Shown here: piece after piece, positions 7,969 through 14,454 of the stretch
How the letters are laid out: the number at the start of each line of letters is the position of its first letter
Numbering within the stretch: the stretch's first letter is position 1
From: Prochlorococcus sp. AG-315-D17
Lineage (GTDB): Bacteria > Cyanobacteriota > Cyanobacteriia > PCC-6307 > Cyanobiaceae
DNA length: 16,948 nt
Reading direction: 5' to 3'
Assembly: GCA_003283685.1 (NCBI GenBank)
Contig: QBWD01000021.1
Coordinates: forward strand, 1-16,948
Notes under the pieces: generated by a model
Seen by the model: the letters and a program-made list of their open reading frames with translations, nothing else
The model's database searches: none
Told to the model about the DNA's origin: nothing
Made by a program: the position numbers and the translations under genes

Positions 7969-8000
7969 ACCCTCTATCAAAAGATAGAGGGTTTTTTTTT
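7969..8000 (+). terminator. intrinsic terminator after pcb copy 2
   Basis: Ten-base perfect stem ACCCTCTATC (7969-7978) / GATAGAGGGT (7983-7992), 4-A loop, then a run of T. Confidence 0.95.
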
Positions 8001-8022
8001 GAACTTTTTTAGAATCTCCAAT

Positions 8023-8056
8023 AAAAAAAGGGCAGAGTTGAAAACTCTACCCTTTT
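8023..8056 (-). terminator. terminator of the 71-aa minus-strand gene
   Basis: AAAAGGG-C-AGAGTT (8026-8039) pairs with AACTCT-A-CCCTTTT (8043-8056) around a GAAA-type loop with one mismatch. On the minus strand it is followed by more T. It lies 30 bp after the gene's stop. Confidence 0.8.
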
Positions 8057-8085
8057 AAACTTTTTGAAAATTATAATATCTAGGT

Positions 8086-8301
8086 TTAAGATTTTGATAA
8101 TTTTTGTCTTTCTGTTCCTTCAAACTTTTCAGGATCGTTACAGTCTCTTGCATACCAATGAAATTGGGAGACTTGAATTATTGCAATCACACCAAAGATT
8201 GCTGGCAGTAGTTGCAAGCCACCAGAAGGCTTAACTAATCCAAGGTCTGATGGATGAGGTAATTGGGTTGCAAAATCAAGCAAATACGAAAAATCAATCA
8301 T
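8086..8301 (-). CDS. small one-helix membrane protein, pcb-linked paralogue B (71 aa)
   Basis: Paralogue of the 67-aa gene at 6163-6366. It shares MIDFS-LLDFATQLPHPSD-GL-KPSGG, then a proline and a single hydrophobic helix (about 29-47, LLPAIFGVIAIIQVSQF), with an aromatic HWYA or FFYY at the membrane edge. The charged tails differ (here DCNDPEKFEGTERQKLSKS). The start at 8301 is chosen by this alignment over a start at 8322. No known family is recognised. Like paralogue A it converges on an upstream pcb gene (copy 2) and has its own hairpin terminator. This repeated pairing suggests that a pcb plus small-protein unit was duplicated together, and points to a shared thylakoid function. Confidence 0.82.
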   Translation of the reverse strand: MIDFSYLLDFATQLPHPSDLGLVKPSGGLQLLPAIFGVIAIIQVSQFHWYARDCNDPEKFEGTERQKLSKS

Positions 8302-8797
8302 CAAATTAATGAATCTGTACATTAGTTATAGCTGAGAGTTTAGTTTTAAAGGAAGAAAATTGTCTTTTTGACATCAGTATTAATGACTAAGACAAATGAA
8401 TCTTTATTCCTCCTGCCTTTTTAAAGAAGATTTTTTGGTTTCAAAAGGTTTTTTAAAGCGATTACAAGCATTTACTTGCTCTTTGCCTCAAGCGTTAGTA
8501 AAAAAACTACTCTAGAGAAAACTTTTTGGAATTTTTTCGAGACCTTTAGGCTTTTTAGCTGAGTAGCTTTAACTCTTTTTAGATTTTTTTAATTATTTGT
8601 CTTTATATACATAGATTTTATTATTTTTTTAGATAGACCAGTTTGGAGTGAGTACTGCTTCTTTGACTGATTTCCTAACCCATTGCGCTGTAGACGTTCT
8701 CAGGCTTTTTTGCCACTATAGAATTTTAAAATGGATTGTGAAATTCCTATTTGAAGCCATGTTTTTTGACAGTTATAAAAAAAATATTTGACTAACT
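8302..8797. other. AT-rich spacer upstream of pcb copy 3
   Basis: About 500 bp without a supported gene. The only coding-like stretch is a plus-strand GTG frame, 8648-8791, of 47 codons (VSTASLTDFLTHCAVDVLRL...). It runs straight into the pcb leader and has GGAG too close to the GTG to act as a normal ribosome binding site. It may be chance or a remnant. T-rich runs dominate the rest. Confidence 0.4.
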
Positions 8798-8882
8798 AAA
8801 TAAAGACCTTTAACGATTCTGAGCATATCAATTGAGCAGCGTGTAATCTGCATTGCATATTTGCCTGTACTGCTTAAAAATT
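8798..8882 (+). promoter_or_regulatory. pcb leader element (copy 3)
   Basis: AAATAAAGACCTTTAACG followed by ATTCTGAGC (8798-8824) ends 58 bp before the ATG. The following CATATCAATTGAGCA and GTGTAATCTGCA blocks are also shared with copy 4, so about 50 bp of this leader is conserved between these two genes. TAATCT at 8843-8848 resembles a -10 box, but no -35 is at the right distance. Confidence 0.75.
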
Positions 8883-9998
8883 ATGCAGACCTATGGAAAT
8901 CCAGAAGTTACCTACAAGTGGTGGGCTGGTAATTCTGTGGTTACCAACCGCTCTGGCCGATTCATTGCCTCACATATTGCACATACAGGAATGATCTGCT
9001 TTGCGGCTGGCGCAAACACACTTTGGGAGTTCGCTCGCTTTGATCCATCTATGCCATTGGGGCATCAGGGTGGATTAGCTCTTGCCCATTTAGCTGCTAT
9101 CGGAATTGGCTTTGACGAAGCTGGAGTCTGGACAGGAGCTGGTGTTATCACAATTGGTATTCTCCACCTTATTTTCTCAATGGTTTACGCAGGAGGAGGT
9201 CTTCTTCATGCGGTTCTATTTGAAGAAAAAGTTGAAGATAGTGAAGTTTTACAAGCTCAGAAATTCAAGCTTGAATGGAACAATCCTGACAACCAGACAT
9301 TTATTCTTGGCCACCATTTGATTTTCTTTGGTGTTGCTTGTATATGGTTTGTTGAATGGGCCAGAATTCATGGGATCTATGACCCTGCTCTAGGAGCTGT
9401 TCGACAGGTCAATTACAATCTTGACTTGACTGCAATTTGGAATCATCAATTTGACTTCTTAACTATTGATAGTCTTGAGGATGTAATGGGTGGCCATGCA
9501 TTCCTTGCTTTTGCAGAGATTACTGGTGGTGCTTTTCACATTATTGCAGGTTCAACCGCCTGGGAGGAAAAGCGTTTAGGTGAATGGAGCAAGTTCAAAG
9601 GTGCTGAATTACTTTCAGCAGAAGCTGTTCTTTCCTGGTCTTTGGCAGGTATTGGTTGGATGGCAATTGTTGCAGCCTTCTGGTGTTCACAAAACACTAC
9701 TGTTTATCCAGAAGCATTCTTCGGCGATGTACTTGAATTTAAGTTTACTATCGCTCCATTCTGGAATGATGCTGTTCATCCTGTTGAAGGAGGGGGGTAT
9801 GCATACGGCTATTCAACACGTGCTGTTCTGTCAAACTCTCACTATTATCTTGGTTTCTTCGCACTTCAAGGTCATTTTTGGCATGCTCTTCGTGCTCTTG
9901 GCTTTGACTTTAAGAACATCTCTGCATCTTTTGGAAATCAAAAGGATGCAACTATTAGAGTTGATGGCGCTGGTTTTAATGGAAGAGCTCCAGGATAA
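8883..9998 (+). CDS. pcb: Pcb-family divinyl chlorophyll a/b light-harvesting protein, copy 3 (longest)
   Basis: 371 residues from ATG 8883 (MQTYGNPEVTYKWW). An in-frame ATG at 8853 lies inside the conserved leader and is rejected. Standard Pcb landmarks are present: HIAHTGMICFAAGANTLWE, GHHLIFFGVACIWFVEWA, DVMGGHAFLAF, LLSAEAVLSWSLAGIGWMA and HYYLGFFALQGHFWHALRALGFDFK. It differs by an insertion after GGAFHI (IAGSTAWEEKRLGEW) in the loop before helix V, a Gly-rich loop near HPVEGGGYAYGYS, and a longer tail ending FNGRAPG. Such loop differences could mark a different photosystem partner, since some Pcb proteins serve PSI and others PSII; this is inference only. It is nearest to copy 2 in the N-terminal half. 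A weak hairpin terminator follows before the leader of copy 4. Confidence 0.97.
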   Translation: MQTYGNPEVTYKWWAGNSVVTNRSGRFIASHIAHTGMICFAAGANTLWEFARFDPSMPLGHQGGLALAHLAAIGIGFDEAGVWTGAGVITIGILHLIFSMVYAGGGLLHAVLFEEKVEDSEVLQAQKFKLEWNNPDNQTFILGHHLIFFGVACIWFVEWARIHGIYDPALGAVRQVNYNLDLTAIWNHQFDFLTIDSLEDVMGGHAFLAFAEITGGAFHIIAGSTAWEEKRLGEWSKFKGAELLSAEAVLSWSLAGIGWMAIVAAFWCSQNTTVYPEAFFGDVLEFKFTIAPFWNDAVHPVEGGGYAYGYSTRAVLSNSHYYLGFFALQGHFWHALRALGFDFKNISASFGNQKDATIRVDGAGFNGRAPG

Positions 9999-10012
9999 AC
10001 CTAAAATAAATC

Positions 10013-10044
10013 AAAAAACCTCCTTTTATAGGGGGTTTTTTTTT
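10013..10044 (+). terminator. intrinsic terminator after pcb copy 3
   Basis: A-rich AAAAAACCTCC pairs with GGGGGTTTTTT (one G-T pair) around a TTTTATA loop, followed by a T run. Confidence 0.8.
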
Positions 10045-10115
10045 GTCTTTTTTTTTTCATTGATCAAACGTTTTGTCTTTTATAAGGACTTTTTTTGTGA
10101 AAAAGGAGATAGACC

Positions 10116-10198
10116 TATAAAGACCTCTAACTATTCTGCGCATATCAATTGAGCACAGTGTAATCTGCACCGGTATCTCGACTGTATCGATTAAAATT
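10116..10198 (+). promoter_or_regulatory. pcb leader element (copy 4)
   Basis: TATAAAGACCTCTAAC then TATTCTGCGC (10117-10142) matches the leaders of copies 2 and 3. The next CATATCAATTGAGCA and GTGTAATCTGCA match copy 3. The element ends 57 bp before the ATG. There is no Shine-Dalgarno before ATTAAAATTATG. Confidence 0.75.
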
Positions 10199-11248
10199 AT
10201 GCAGAGCTATGGAAATCCAGATGTCACCTACGGGTGGTGGGTTGGTAATTCTGTAGTGACTAACCGTGCTGGCCGATTTATTGGCTCGCATGTTGCTCAT
10301 ACAGGATTGATTTGTTTCGCTGCGGGTGCTAACACCCTTTGGGAGGTTGCTCGCTATAACCCTGAAATCCCTATGGGACATCAGGGAATGGTAAGTATTC
10401 CACACTTAGCTTCTATAGGCATTGGCTTTGATGAAGCTGGATTATTTACAGGAGTAGGAGTTGCCACAATAGGTATTTTCCATTTGATCTTTTCTTTGGT
10501 CTATGGAACTGCTGGCCTTGCACACTCTTTGCTTTTCGATGGTGATCTAAAAGATGGTCCAATCCCAACAACCAAGAAATTTAAACTTGAATGGGAAAAC
10601 CCTGATAATCAGACATTTATTCTTGGCCACCATTTGATTTTCTTTGGTGTTGCGAATATTTGGTTTGTTGAATGGGCTAGGTGGCATGGAATTTATGATC
10701 CTGCTCTAGATGCTGTTCGAACTGTTTTCCCTGGTTATGGAGACTTTGCGATGGTATATGGCCATCAATGGGACTTCCTTCAGATAGATAGTCTTGAAGA
10801 AGTTATGAGTGGACATGCTTTCTTGGCTTTCTTGGAGATCAGTGGAGGTGCTTGGCATATAGCAACCAAACAACTTGGTGAATACACCGAATTCAAAGGA
10901 GCAGGACTTCTTTCTGCTGAAGCAGTACTATCTTGGTCTTTAGCTGGAATTGGTTGGATGGCTATGGTTGCTGCCTTTTGGTGTGCAACAAATACCACTG
11001 TTTATCCAGAGGCATGGTATGGCGAGGTGCTACAGCTTAAATTTGGAATTTCTCCTTATTGGATAGATACAGGAGATATGACAGGAGTTGTGACTGGTCA
11101 CACTTCTCGTGCATGGCTTTCTAATGTTCATTATTATCTTGGATTCTTCTTTATTCAAGGTCATATTTGGCATGCTCTTAGGGCCATGGGCTTTGATTTT
11201 AGGCGTGTTCTTGGATCTATAGCTTCTTTAACAACAAGTGAGAATTAG
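10199..11248 (+). CDS. pcb: Pcb-family divinyl chlorophyll a/b light-harvesting protein, copy 4
   Basis: 349 residues, MQSYGNPDVTYGWWVGN. It pairs with copy 1: GSHVAHTGLICFAAGANTLWE, MVSIPHLASIGIGF, FGISPYWIDTGDMTGVVTGHTSRAWLSNVHYYLGFFF. Differences from the other copies: the segment before helix IV reads AVRTVFPGYGDFAMVYGHQWDFLQIDSLEEVM rather than RQVxYNLxLTxIWxHQFDF. The familiar DVMGGHAFLAF becomes EVMSGHAFLAF and GAFHIATKQ becomes GAWHIATKQ. VFPGYGDFAM... resembles the form seen in PSII-type Pcb and PcbA proteins as I recall them, but I cannot verify that. It ends the pcb cluster and is followed by a hairpin terminator. Confidence 0.97.
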   Translation: MQSYGNPDVTYGWWVGNSVVTNRAGRFIGSHVAHTGLICFAAGANTLWEVARYNPEIPMGHQGMVSIPHLASIGIGFDEAGLFTGVGVATIGIFHLIFSLVYGTAGLAHSLLFDGDLKDGPIPTTKKFKLEWENPDNQTFILGHHLIFFGVANIWFVEWARWHGIYDPALDAVRTVFPGYGDFAMVYGHQWDFLQIDSLEEVMSGHAFLAFLEISGGAWHIATKQLGEYTEFKGAGLLSAEAVLSWSLAGIGWMAMVAAFWCATNTTVYPEAWYGEVLQLKFGISPYWIDTGDMTGVVTGHTSRAWLSNVHYYLGFFFIQGHIWHALRAMGFDFRRVLGSIASLTTSEN

Positions 11249-11270
11249 TTTCTTCTTTAACTAATTTCAA

Positions 11271-11304
11271 GAAAAAAGCCTCATCGTAATGATGGGGTTT
11301 TTTT
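11271..11304 (+). terminator. intrinsic terminator after pcb copy 4
   Basis: GCCTCATC (11278-11285) pairs with GATGGGGT (11291-11298) using two G-T pairs, loop GTAAT, A run before and T run after. Confidence 0.82.
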
Positions 11305-11368
11305 ATACAAAAGAAGAGATTATCTTGAAGATCTTTCAATCTTTAATTCAGGAATTTATAGAGTGATT

Positions 11369-11911
11369 TTATTTTTGTAATTCATCGTTCTTATCTTCCT
11401 CCTCATTATTTTTACTATTGAAATCATCATTAGAAAAAGTATCTATATCATTGTTGGAAATAATTGGAGGTTCATCAGCGACTTGAGTCTCAGTGTCAGA
11501 GCTTTCAGGACTAAGTTCATCAGATGAAGTATCTATATCATTGTTGGAAATAATTGGAGGTTCATCAGCGACTTGAGTTTCAGTGTCAGAGCTTTTAGGA
11601 CTAAGTTCATCAGACGAAGTATCTATATCATTGTTGGAGATGATTTCGGATTCAATTGAGGAAGTCGATTTAGGTGTATCTTCTTTGATTGAATTTTCTT
11701 CGCTTTCATTTACCTCTTTTGTCGTAGGAGATTGGATTAGATTTTTAAGGATTAAAAACAGTTTTTTGAAATTTAAGAATAGATCCTTCAGATTTACATA
11801 TATTTCTTTAAGAACGCTTTTTATCTCTTGAGCTGTTTCACCTTTATTGAAAAAAAGTACTCCAGAGATTGTTAAAAGTGAGATTAATATGAAAACAAAC
11901 AAGGAAACCAT
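11369..11911 (-). CDS. membrane-anchored acidic repeat protein (180 aa)
   Basis: I do not recognise a family. Residues 1-22 form an uncleaved signal-anchor type helix (MVSLFVFILISLLTISGVLFF). A Lys/Leu-rich amphipathic stretch that may form a coiled coil follows (about 25-60). The rest is Ser/Asp/Glu-rich and likely disordered. It contains two full copies and part of a third of a 30-residue unit, IISNNDIDTSSDELSP...VADEPP, and ends in an acidic cluster (NNEEEDKNDELQK). The tail has almost no aromatic residues. It is convergent with pcb copy 4 (120-bp gap with the terminator). Function unknown; an envelope or scaffold protein with a flexible acidic tail is possible. Confidence 0.75.
   Translation of the reverse strand: MVSLFVFILISLLTISGVLFFNKGETAQEIKSVLKEIYVNLKDLFLNFKKLFLILKNLIQSPTTKEVNESEENSIKEDTPKSTSSIESEIISNNDIDTSSDELSPKSSDTETQVADEPPIISNNDIDTSSDELSPESSDTETQVADEPPIISNNDIDTFSNDDFNSKNNEEEDKNDELQK
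11441..11640. repeat. 90-bp tandem repeat, 2.2 copies
   Basis: ATCTATATCATTGTTGGA begins at 11441, 11531 and 11621, an exact 90-bp period. Copies 1 and 2 are nearly identical (for example TTTCAGG versus TTTTAGG, CAGATGAAG versus CAGACGAAG). The period is a multiple of 3, so copy number can change without breaking the reading frame of the minus-strand gene. Confidence 0.93.
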
Positions 11912-12454
11912 TAGTTTGATTTGACAGATATCTTAAAGATCCCTCTTTCTAACGAATCAATCAAGTGTTTATTTACATTGAACAATGTCCCAAACACATT
12001 TCAATGATTTAAGAGCAGTTTTATTGAACATACTATTTCCTTAATACATAATCGAAACTTAATATTCCTTATGATGGAGGCTGTTCATTGATCTAAATAG
12101 AAGTTGATTTCCTTCAATCAAAAGACTAAAATGGAAATTTAAAATGGGTTGGTAGAGAAGACTCTAACTTCTTTTCCGATAATATTTATGGAATTATAGA
12201 TAAAGATGAAATGGGATGAAGTCACAAAATTGAAAGTAATGGTAATGTCCTTAAAGGTATAATTTATTCTTTGAAGTAAATCAATTGATAGGAATAGGAT
12301 AGGTTTATGTCCCAATTAAATGGATATTGTTTGATGAAGTGTTTAATATAATATATAAGTTATGGGCTTAGTGAAGATTGAAAATTACTTTTCTCCCATA
12401 ATTAAAGCAATTCTGTAGCAATAAAGAATTTGAATATATTGCTTTGAATTATAA
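11912..12454. other. gene-poor, probably decayed region
   Basis: No intact gene is seen. A plus-strand frame at 12130-12279 reads like protein (NLKWVGREDSNFFSDNIYGI, DKDEMG, stop at 12217-12219, then SHKIESNGNVLKGIIYSLK) and is broken by one in-frame TGA. A further short piece near 12307-12373 (VYVPIKWILFDEVFNIIYKL) is also open. They may be fragments of one lost gene; I cannot identify it. Confidence 0.4.
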
Positions 12455-12792
12455 TCAAAAAAATGTAGAATTGTTATATCCTAAGTAAGAAGATTTAATG
12501 CCAATGAATTCAATATAAATTCTATTTTGTTGAGAATTAGTTTTTGAAGCTATTAAATTACATAGAGCGCTTGTCATGATGAAGGTTCTAATGAATCAAT
12601 GGATTTTAATTTGATAAAGCAGCAGGGTTCCTTGGATCCTGCAAATGTCATTTCCGTATTGTTTTGAAGAATTGTCATTAAATAACTTTCTAGCTTTCCA
12701 GTTAGTGTCGCAACTTTCTTTGAAATTTCCTTTTGCAAATAGTCATTTTCAAGAATACTTTCAGTAGAGGTGTTTATTTGAATTAAAGGCAT
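12455..12792 (-). pseudogene. MIF / phenylpyruvate-tautomerase family gene with one frameshift
   Basis: ATG at 12792 gives MPLIQINTSTESILENDYLQ and continues to SIDSLEPSS, then TGA at 12574-12576. In the next frame MTSALCNLIASKTNSQQNR, IYIEFIGIKSSYLGYNNSTFF runs to TGA at 12455. Together they cover a complete macrophage-migration-inhibitory-factor-like protein. The catalytic N-terminal Pro after Met is kept, as are the FAGSKEPC segment (MIF FGGSSEPC) and the C-terminal GYNNSTF (MIF GWNNSTF). Adding one base near 12575-12580 gives 112 aa, the family's usual length. The family has keto-enol tautomerase activity; its role in cyanobacteria is not established. Both halves are well conserved, so the break is recent, a sequencing error, or (less likely) bypassed by frameshifting. 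Confidence 0.85.
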
Positions 12793-12890
12793 GAAATTTT
12801 ATATAGGTTTAAATTAAATACCTACGAAGGGACAACTCTGTTGGAATATGCAGAAAAGATTAAGATTGGATATTCACTCATCTTGCCTCG

Positions 12891-13181
12891 ATGAATTTTG
12901 AGTTTCACAGTTTTAAAAATAAAGAAATTATTTTTAATTCTCTTTTTGGAGCACAATTATTCCTTTTAGTAGTTAAATTAATAAAAATTTTTATGAAGAT
13001 GAAAAGCCGTCTTGAAGATATCTATAGCAATATTTTGGAAGATGATTTTTCTTCAGAAATACAGTCTTTAATTTTTGGGGGAGTATTAGTTTTTTTTAAT
13101 TTGTCGGTGATGCTTTTTGTGGGTCTTTATTGGATGAATCCAGTTATTCATAAGTTCTTCTCTGGTAGACCTCTTTTATAG
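12891..13181 (+). CDS. small membrane protein, hypothetical (96 aa)
   Basis: From ATG 12891 there is a hydrophobic stretch at about 18-34 and a clear TM helix near 61-82 (LIFGGVLVFFNLSVMLFVGLYW), ending PVIHKFFSGRPLL. An internal start at 12993 or 12999 (MKMKSRLEDIYSNILEDD) would give a 60-62-aa single-helix protein with an acidic N-terminus and looks equally plausible. No ribosome binding site decides between them. Family unknown. It is divergent from the broken MIF gene. Confidence 0.55.
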   Translation: MNFEFHSFKNKEIIFNSLFGAQLFLLVVKLIKIFMKMKSRLEDIYSNILEDDFSSEIQSLIFGGVLVFFNLSVMLFVGLYWMNPVIHKFFSGRPLL

Positions 13182-13268
13182 TGATATAGCTAAACTTATA
13201 CTCATAACCTTTTAAATACATTAATTTGTTTTATCTTTTTCGATAAATTACTTTCCAAGAGGAGATAA

Positions 13269-13868
13269 TTGAGGAATACAGGCAGTAAAACAATTTTAGC
13301 TATGATCAAAAACCGATTTAGCTTAAAGATACTTTCAATTTTTTTAGGTTTATTAATTGTATTTTTTGGAACAGATTCAGTATTTGCGGGAGCAAATGTT
13401 GCTACAAAAGGCGTAGGCGATGAAGTCCCCAGTTATGTCCGCTCAAATATAACTGGATTCAACTTTCATGGACAGGATTTACATTTATCTTCAATAGCCG
13501 GAGCTGTCGCAAGGGATGCTGACTTTAGTGATGTAGATCTTCATGGGACAGTATTAACTTTGTCTGACCTTAAAGGGTCCAATCTTAACGGAATAGATCT
13601 TACTGATACTCTTTCAGATAGAGTTAATTTTCAGAAAACAGATCTTAGAAACTCTGTGCTTGTAAATATGATTGCCTCTGGAAGTAGTTTTGCTGGAGCT
13701 CAAATTGAAGGAGCTGATTTCACATTTGCTGTGCTGGATAGAGATGATCAAACAAACTTATGTAAAATTGCTGAAGGCATAAATCCTGTTACAGGAGTTT
13801 CGACTAGAGATAGTCTTGAATGTGTGGGAAATAGTAGTGGTTATAAACCTGCTTTGCCAGACGCTTAA
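13269..13868 (+). CDS. exported pentapeptide-repeat protein (likely thylakoid lumen or periplasm)
   Basis: An N-terminal signal peptide (hydrophobic core ILSIFLGLLIVFFG, then SVFAGA, likely cleaved after VFA) precedes a right-handed beta-helix of A(D/N)LXX-type pentapeptides: FNFHGQDLHLSS, DADFSDVDLHGTVL, SDLKGSNLNGIDLTDT, VNFQKTDLRNSVL, SSFAGAQIEGADFTFAVL. Two cysteines near the C-terminus (NLCKIA and LECVG) could form a disulfide. This resembles the small lumenal pentapeptide proteins of cyanobacteria and plastids; their role is unclear. Start choice: TTG at 13269 has GAGGAG at 13259-13264, 4 nt upstream. ATG at 13302 gives a more typical signal peptide (188 aa) but has no ribosome binding site. 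Confidence 0.85.
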   Translation: MRNTGSKTILAMIKNRFSLKILSIFLGLLIVFFGTDSVFAGANVATKGVGDEVPSYVRSNITGFNFHGQDLHLSSIAGAVARDADFSDVDLHGTVLTLSDLKGSNLNGIDLTDTLSDRVNFQKTDLRNSVLVNMIASGSSFAGAQIEGADFTFAVLDRDDQTNLCKIAEGINPVTGVSTRDSLECVGNSSGYKPALPDA

Positions 13869-13956
13869 ATTCTTATATTTACATTTTGGATCCTTATAAA
13901 TGAGTTGCATCATAAGGTTTTTATTGCTTTCTTGGATTAATCACTAATTATTTCAA

Positions 13957-14199
13957 GTGAGAAATTTCTGGCCGCCCAGGCCTTCTGCTAAAGGGTTTTC
14001 TATAGAGCGCTTGGCACTCAAATATCGAGAAAGACTATCCAAAGTTTCATCATCTAATTTTAGTAAAAAAGAATTACAAAAAGAGACAATATCAAATACG
14101 ATAAAAATTGAAAAAAAAGAAACTCTCAAATCTCAGCTTTACGCAAACTCAATACACTGGGCTAATCGTGATTTTTCTGAATATAGAGATGCTGCCTAA
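13957..14199 (+). CDS. small basic hypothetical protein (80 aa)
   Basis: The frame opens with GTG at 13957 and has no clear ribosome binding site. The N-terminus (RNFWPPRPSAKGFSIERLAL) and the C-terminus (SIHWANRDFSEYRDAA) look conserved in style, joined by a Lys/Ser/Glu-rich linker likely to be helical. There is no TM segment and no known domain. It stops 4 bp from the convergent 55-aa gene. Confidence 0.6.
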   Translation: MRNFWPPRPSAKGFSIERLALKYRERLSKVSSSNFSKKELQKETISNTIKIEKKETLKSQLYANSIHWANRDFSEYRDAA

Positions 14200-14203
14200 T
14201 TAT

Positions 14204-14371
14204 TTATTCGTTTTTCGAAGATGGATCTTTAGAATCTATTATGTTTTTAGTAAGAGGTATTGTTGATAACATAAATGATATAGCAAATATAATAGTTAAA
14301 CTAATTAAGCTCCAATAGGTTAAATTGGATAGTTCTAGCTCTCCAAAGGAAATTGTTAGGTAAGATATCAC
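14204..14371 (-). CDS. very small one-helix membrane protein (55 aa)
   Basis: A short minus-strand frame from GTG 14371 to TAA 14204: (V/M)ISYLTISFGELELSNLTYW, then SLISLTIIFAISFMLSTIPL, then TKNIIDSKDPSSKNE. Residues ~20-41 form one TM helix, followed by a polar tail. A stop two codons upstream fixes GTG as the only likely start. It packs tightly against the convergent 80-aa gene (4-bp gap), as expected for a streamlined genome. Family unknown. Confidence 0.55.
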   Translation of the reverse strand: MISYLTISFGELELSNLTYWSLISLTIIFAISFMLSTIPLTKNIIDSKDPSSKNE

Positions 14372-14454
14372 TCTTTAAAGAAAAGAATTTATTGAATATA
14401 ACTTAGCAAATTAAATTGTAATGGTTACTTAAAATGCTTTTTCCTCTCAAGGAT

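Noticed and set aside
6163..8301. High-light-inducible protein or PsaI/PsaJ/PsbX identity for the small membrane proteins
   Set aside because: No ExxNGRxAM chlorophyll-binding motif and no match by eye to the short signatures of known small photosystem subunits; left unnamed.
9580..10152. 190-codon plus-strand open frame overlapping pcb copy 3
   Set aside because: It lies in another frame of a certain Pcb gene, has no family resemblance, and runs through the terminator and the next leader; shadow frame.
10145..10405. Minus-strand frames inside pcb genes (also 5018-5236, 10780-10998) and plus-strand frames 7059-7298 and 9106-9321
   Set aside because: They are complements or alternate frames of conserved Pcb coding sequence; similar peptides recur only because the pcb genes are paralogous.
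11441..11640. CRISPR array
   Set aside because: Repeats are 90-bp contiguous coding tandem units without spacers.
11583..11831. Plus-strand 82-codon frame
   Set aside because: Antisense to the acidic repeat protein; Ser/Leu-rich peptide is the mirror of its low-complexity repeat.
12574..12582. Programmed frameshift in the MIF gene
   Set aside because: No slippery heptamer or downstream structure is evident at the break; simple deletion or sequencing error is more likely.
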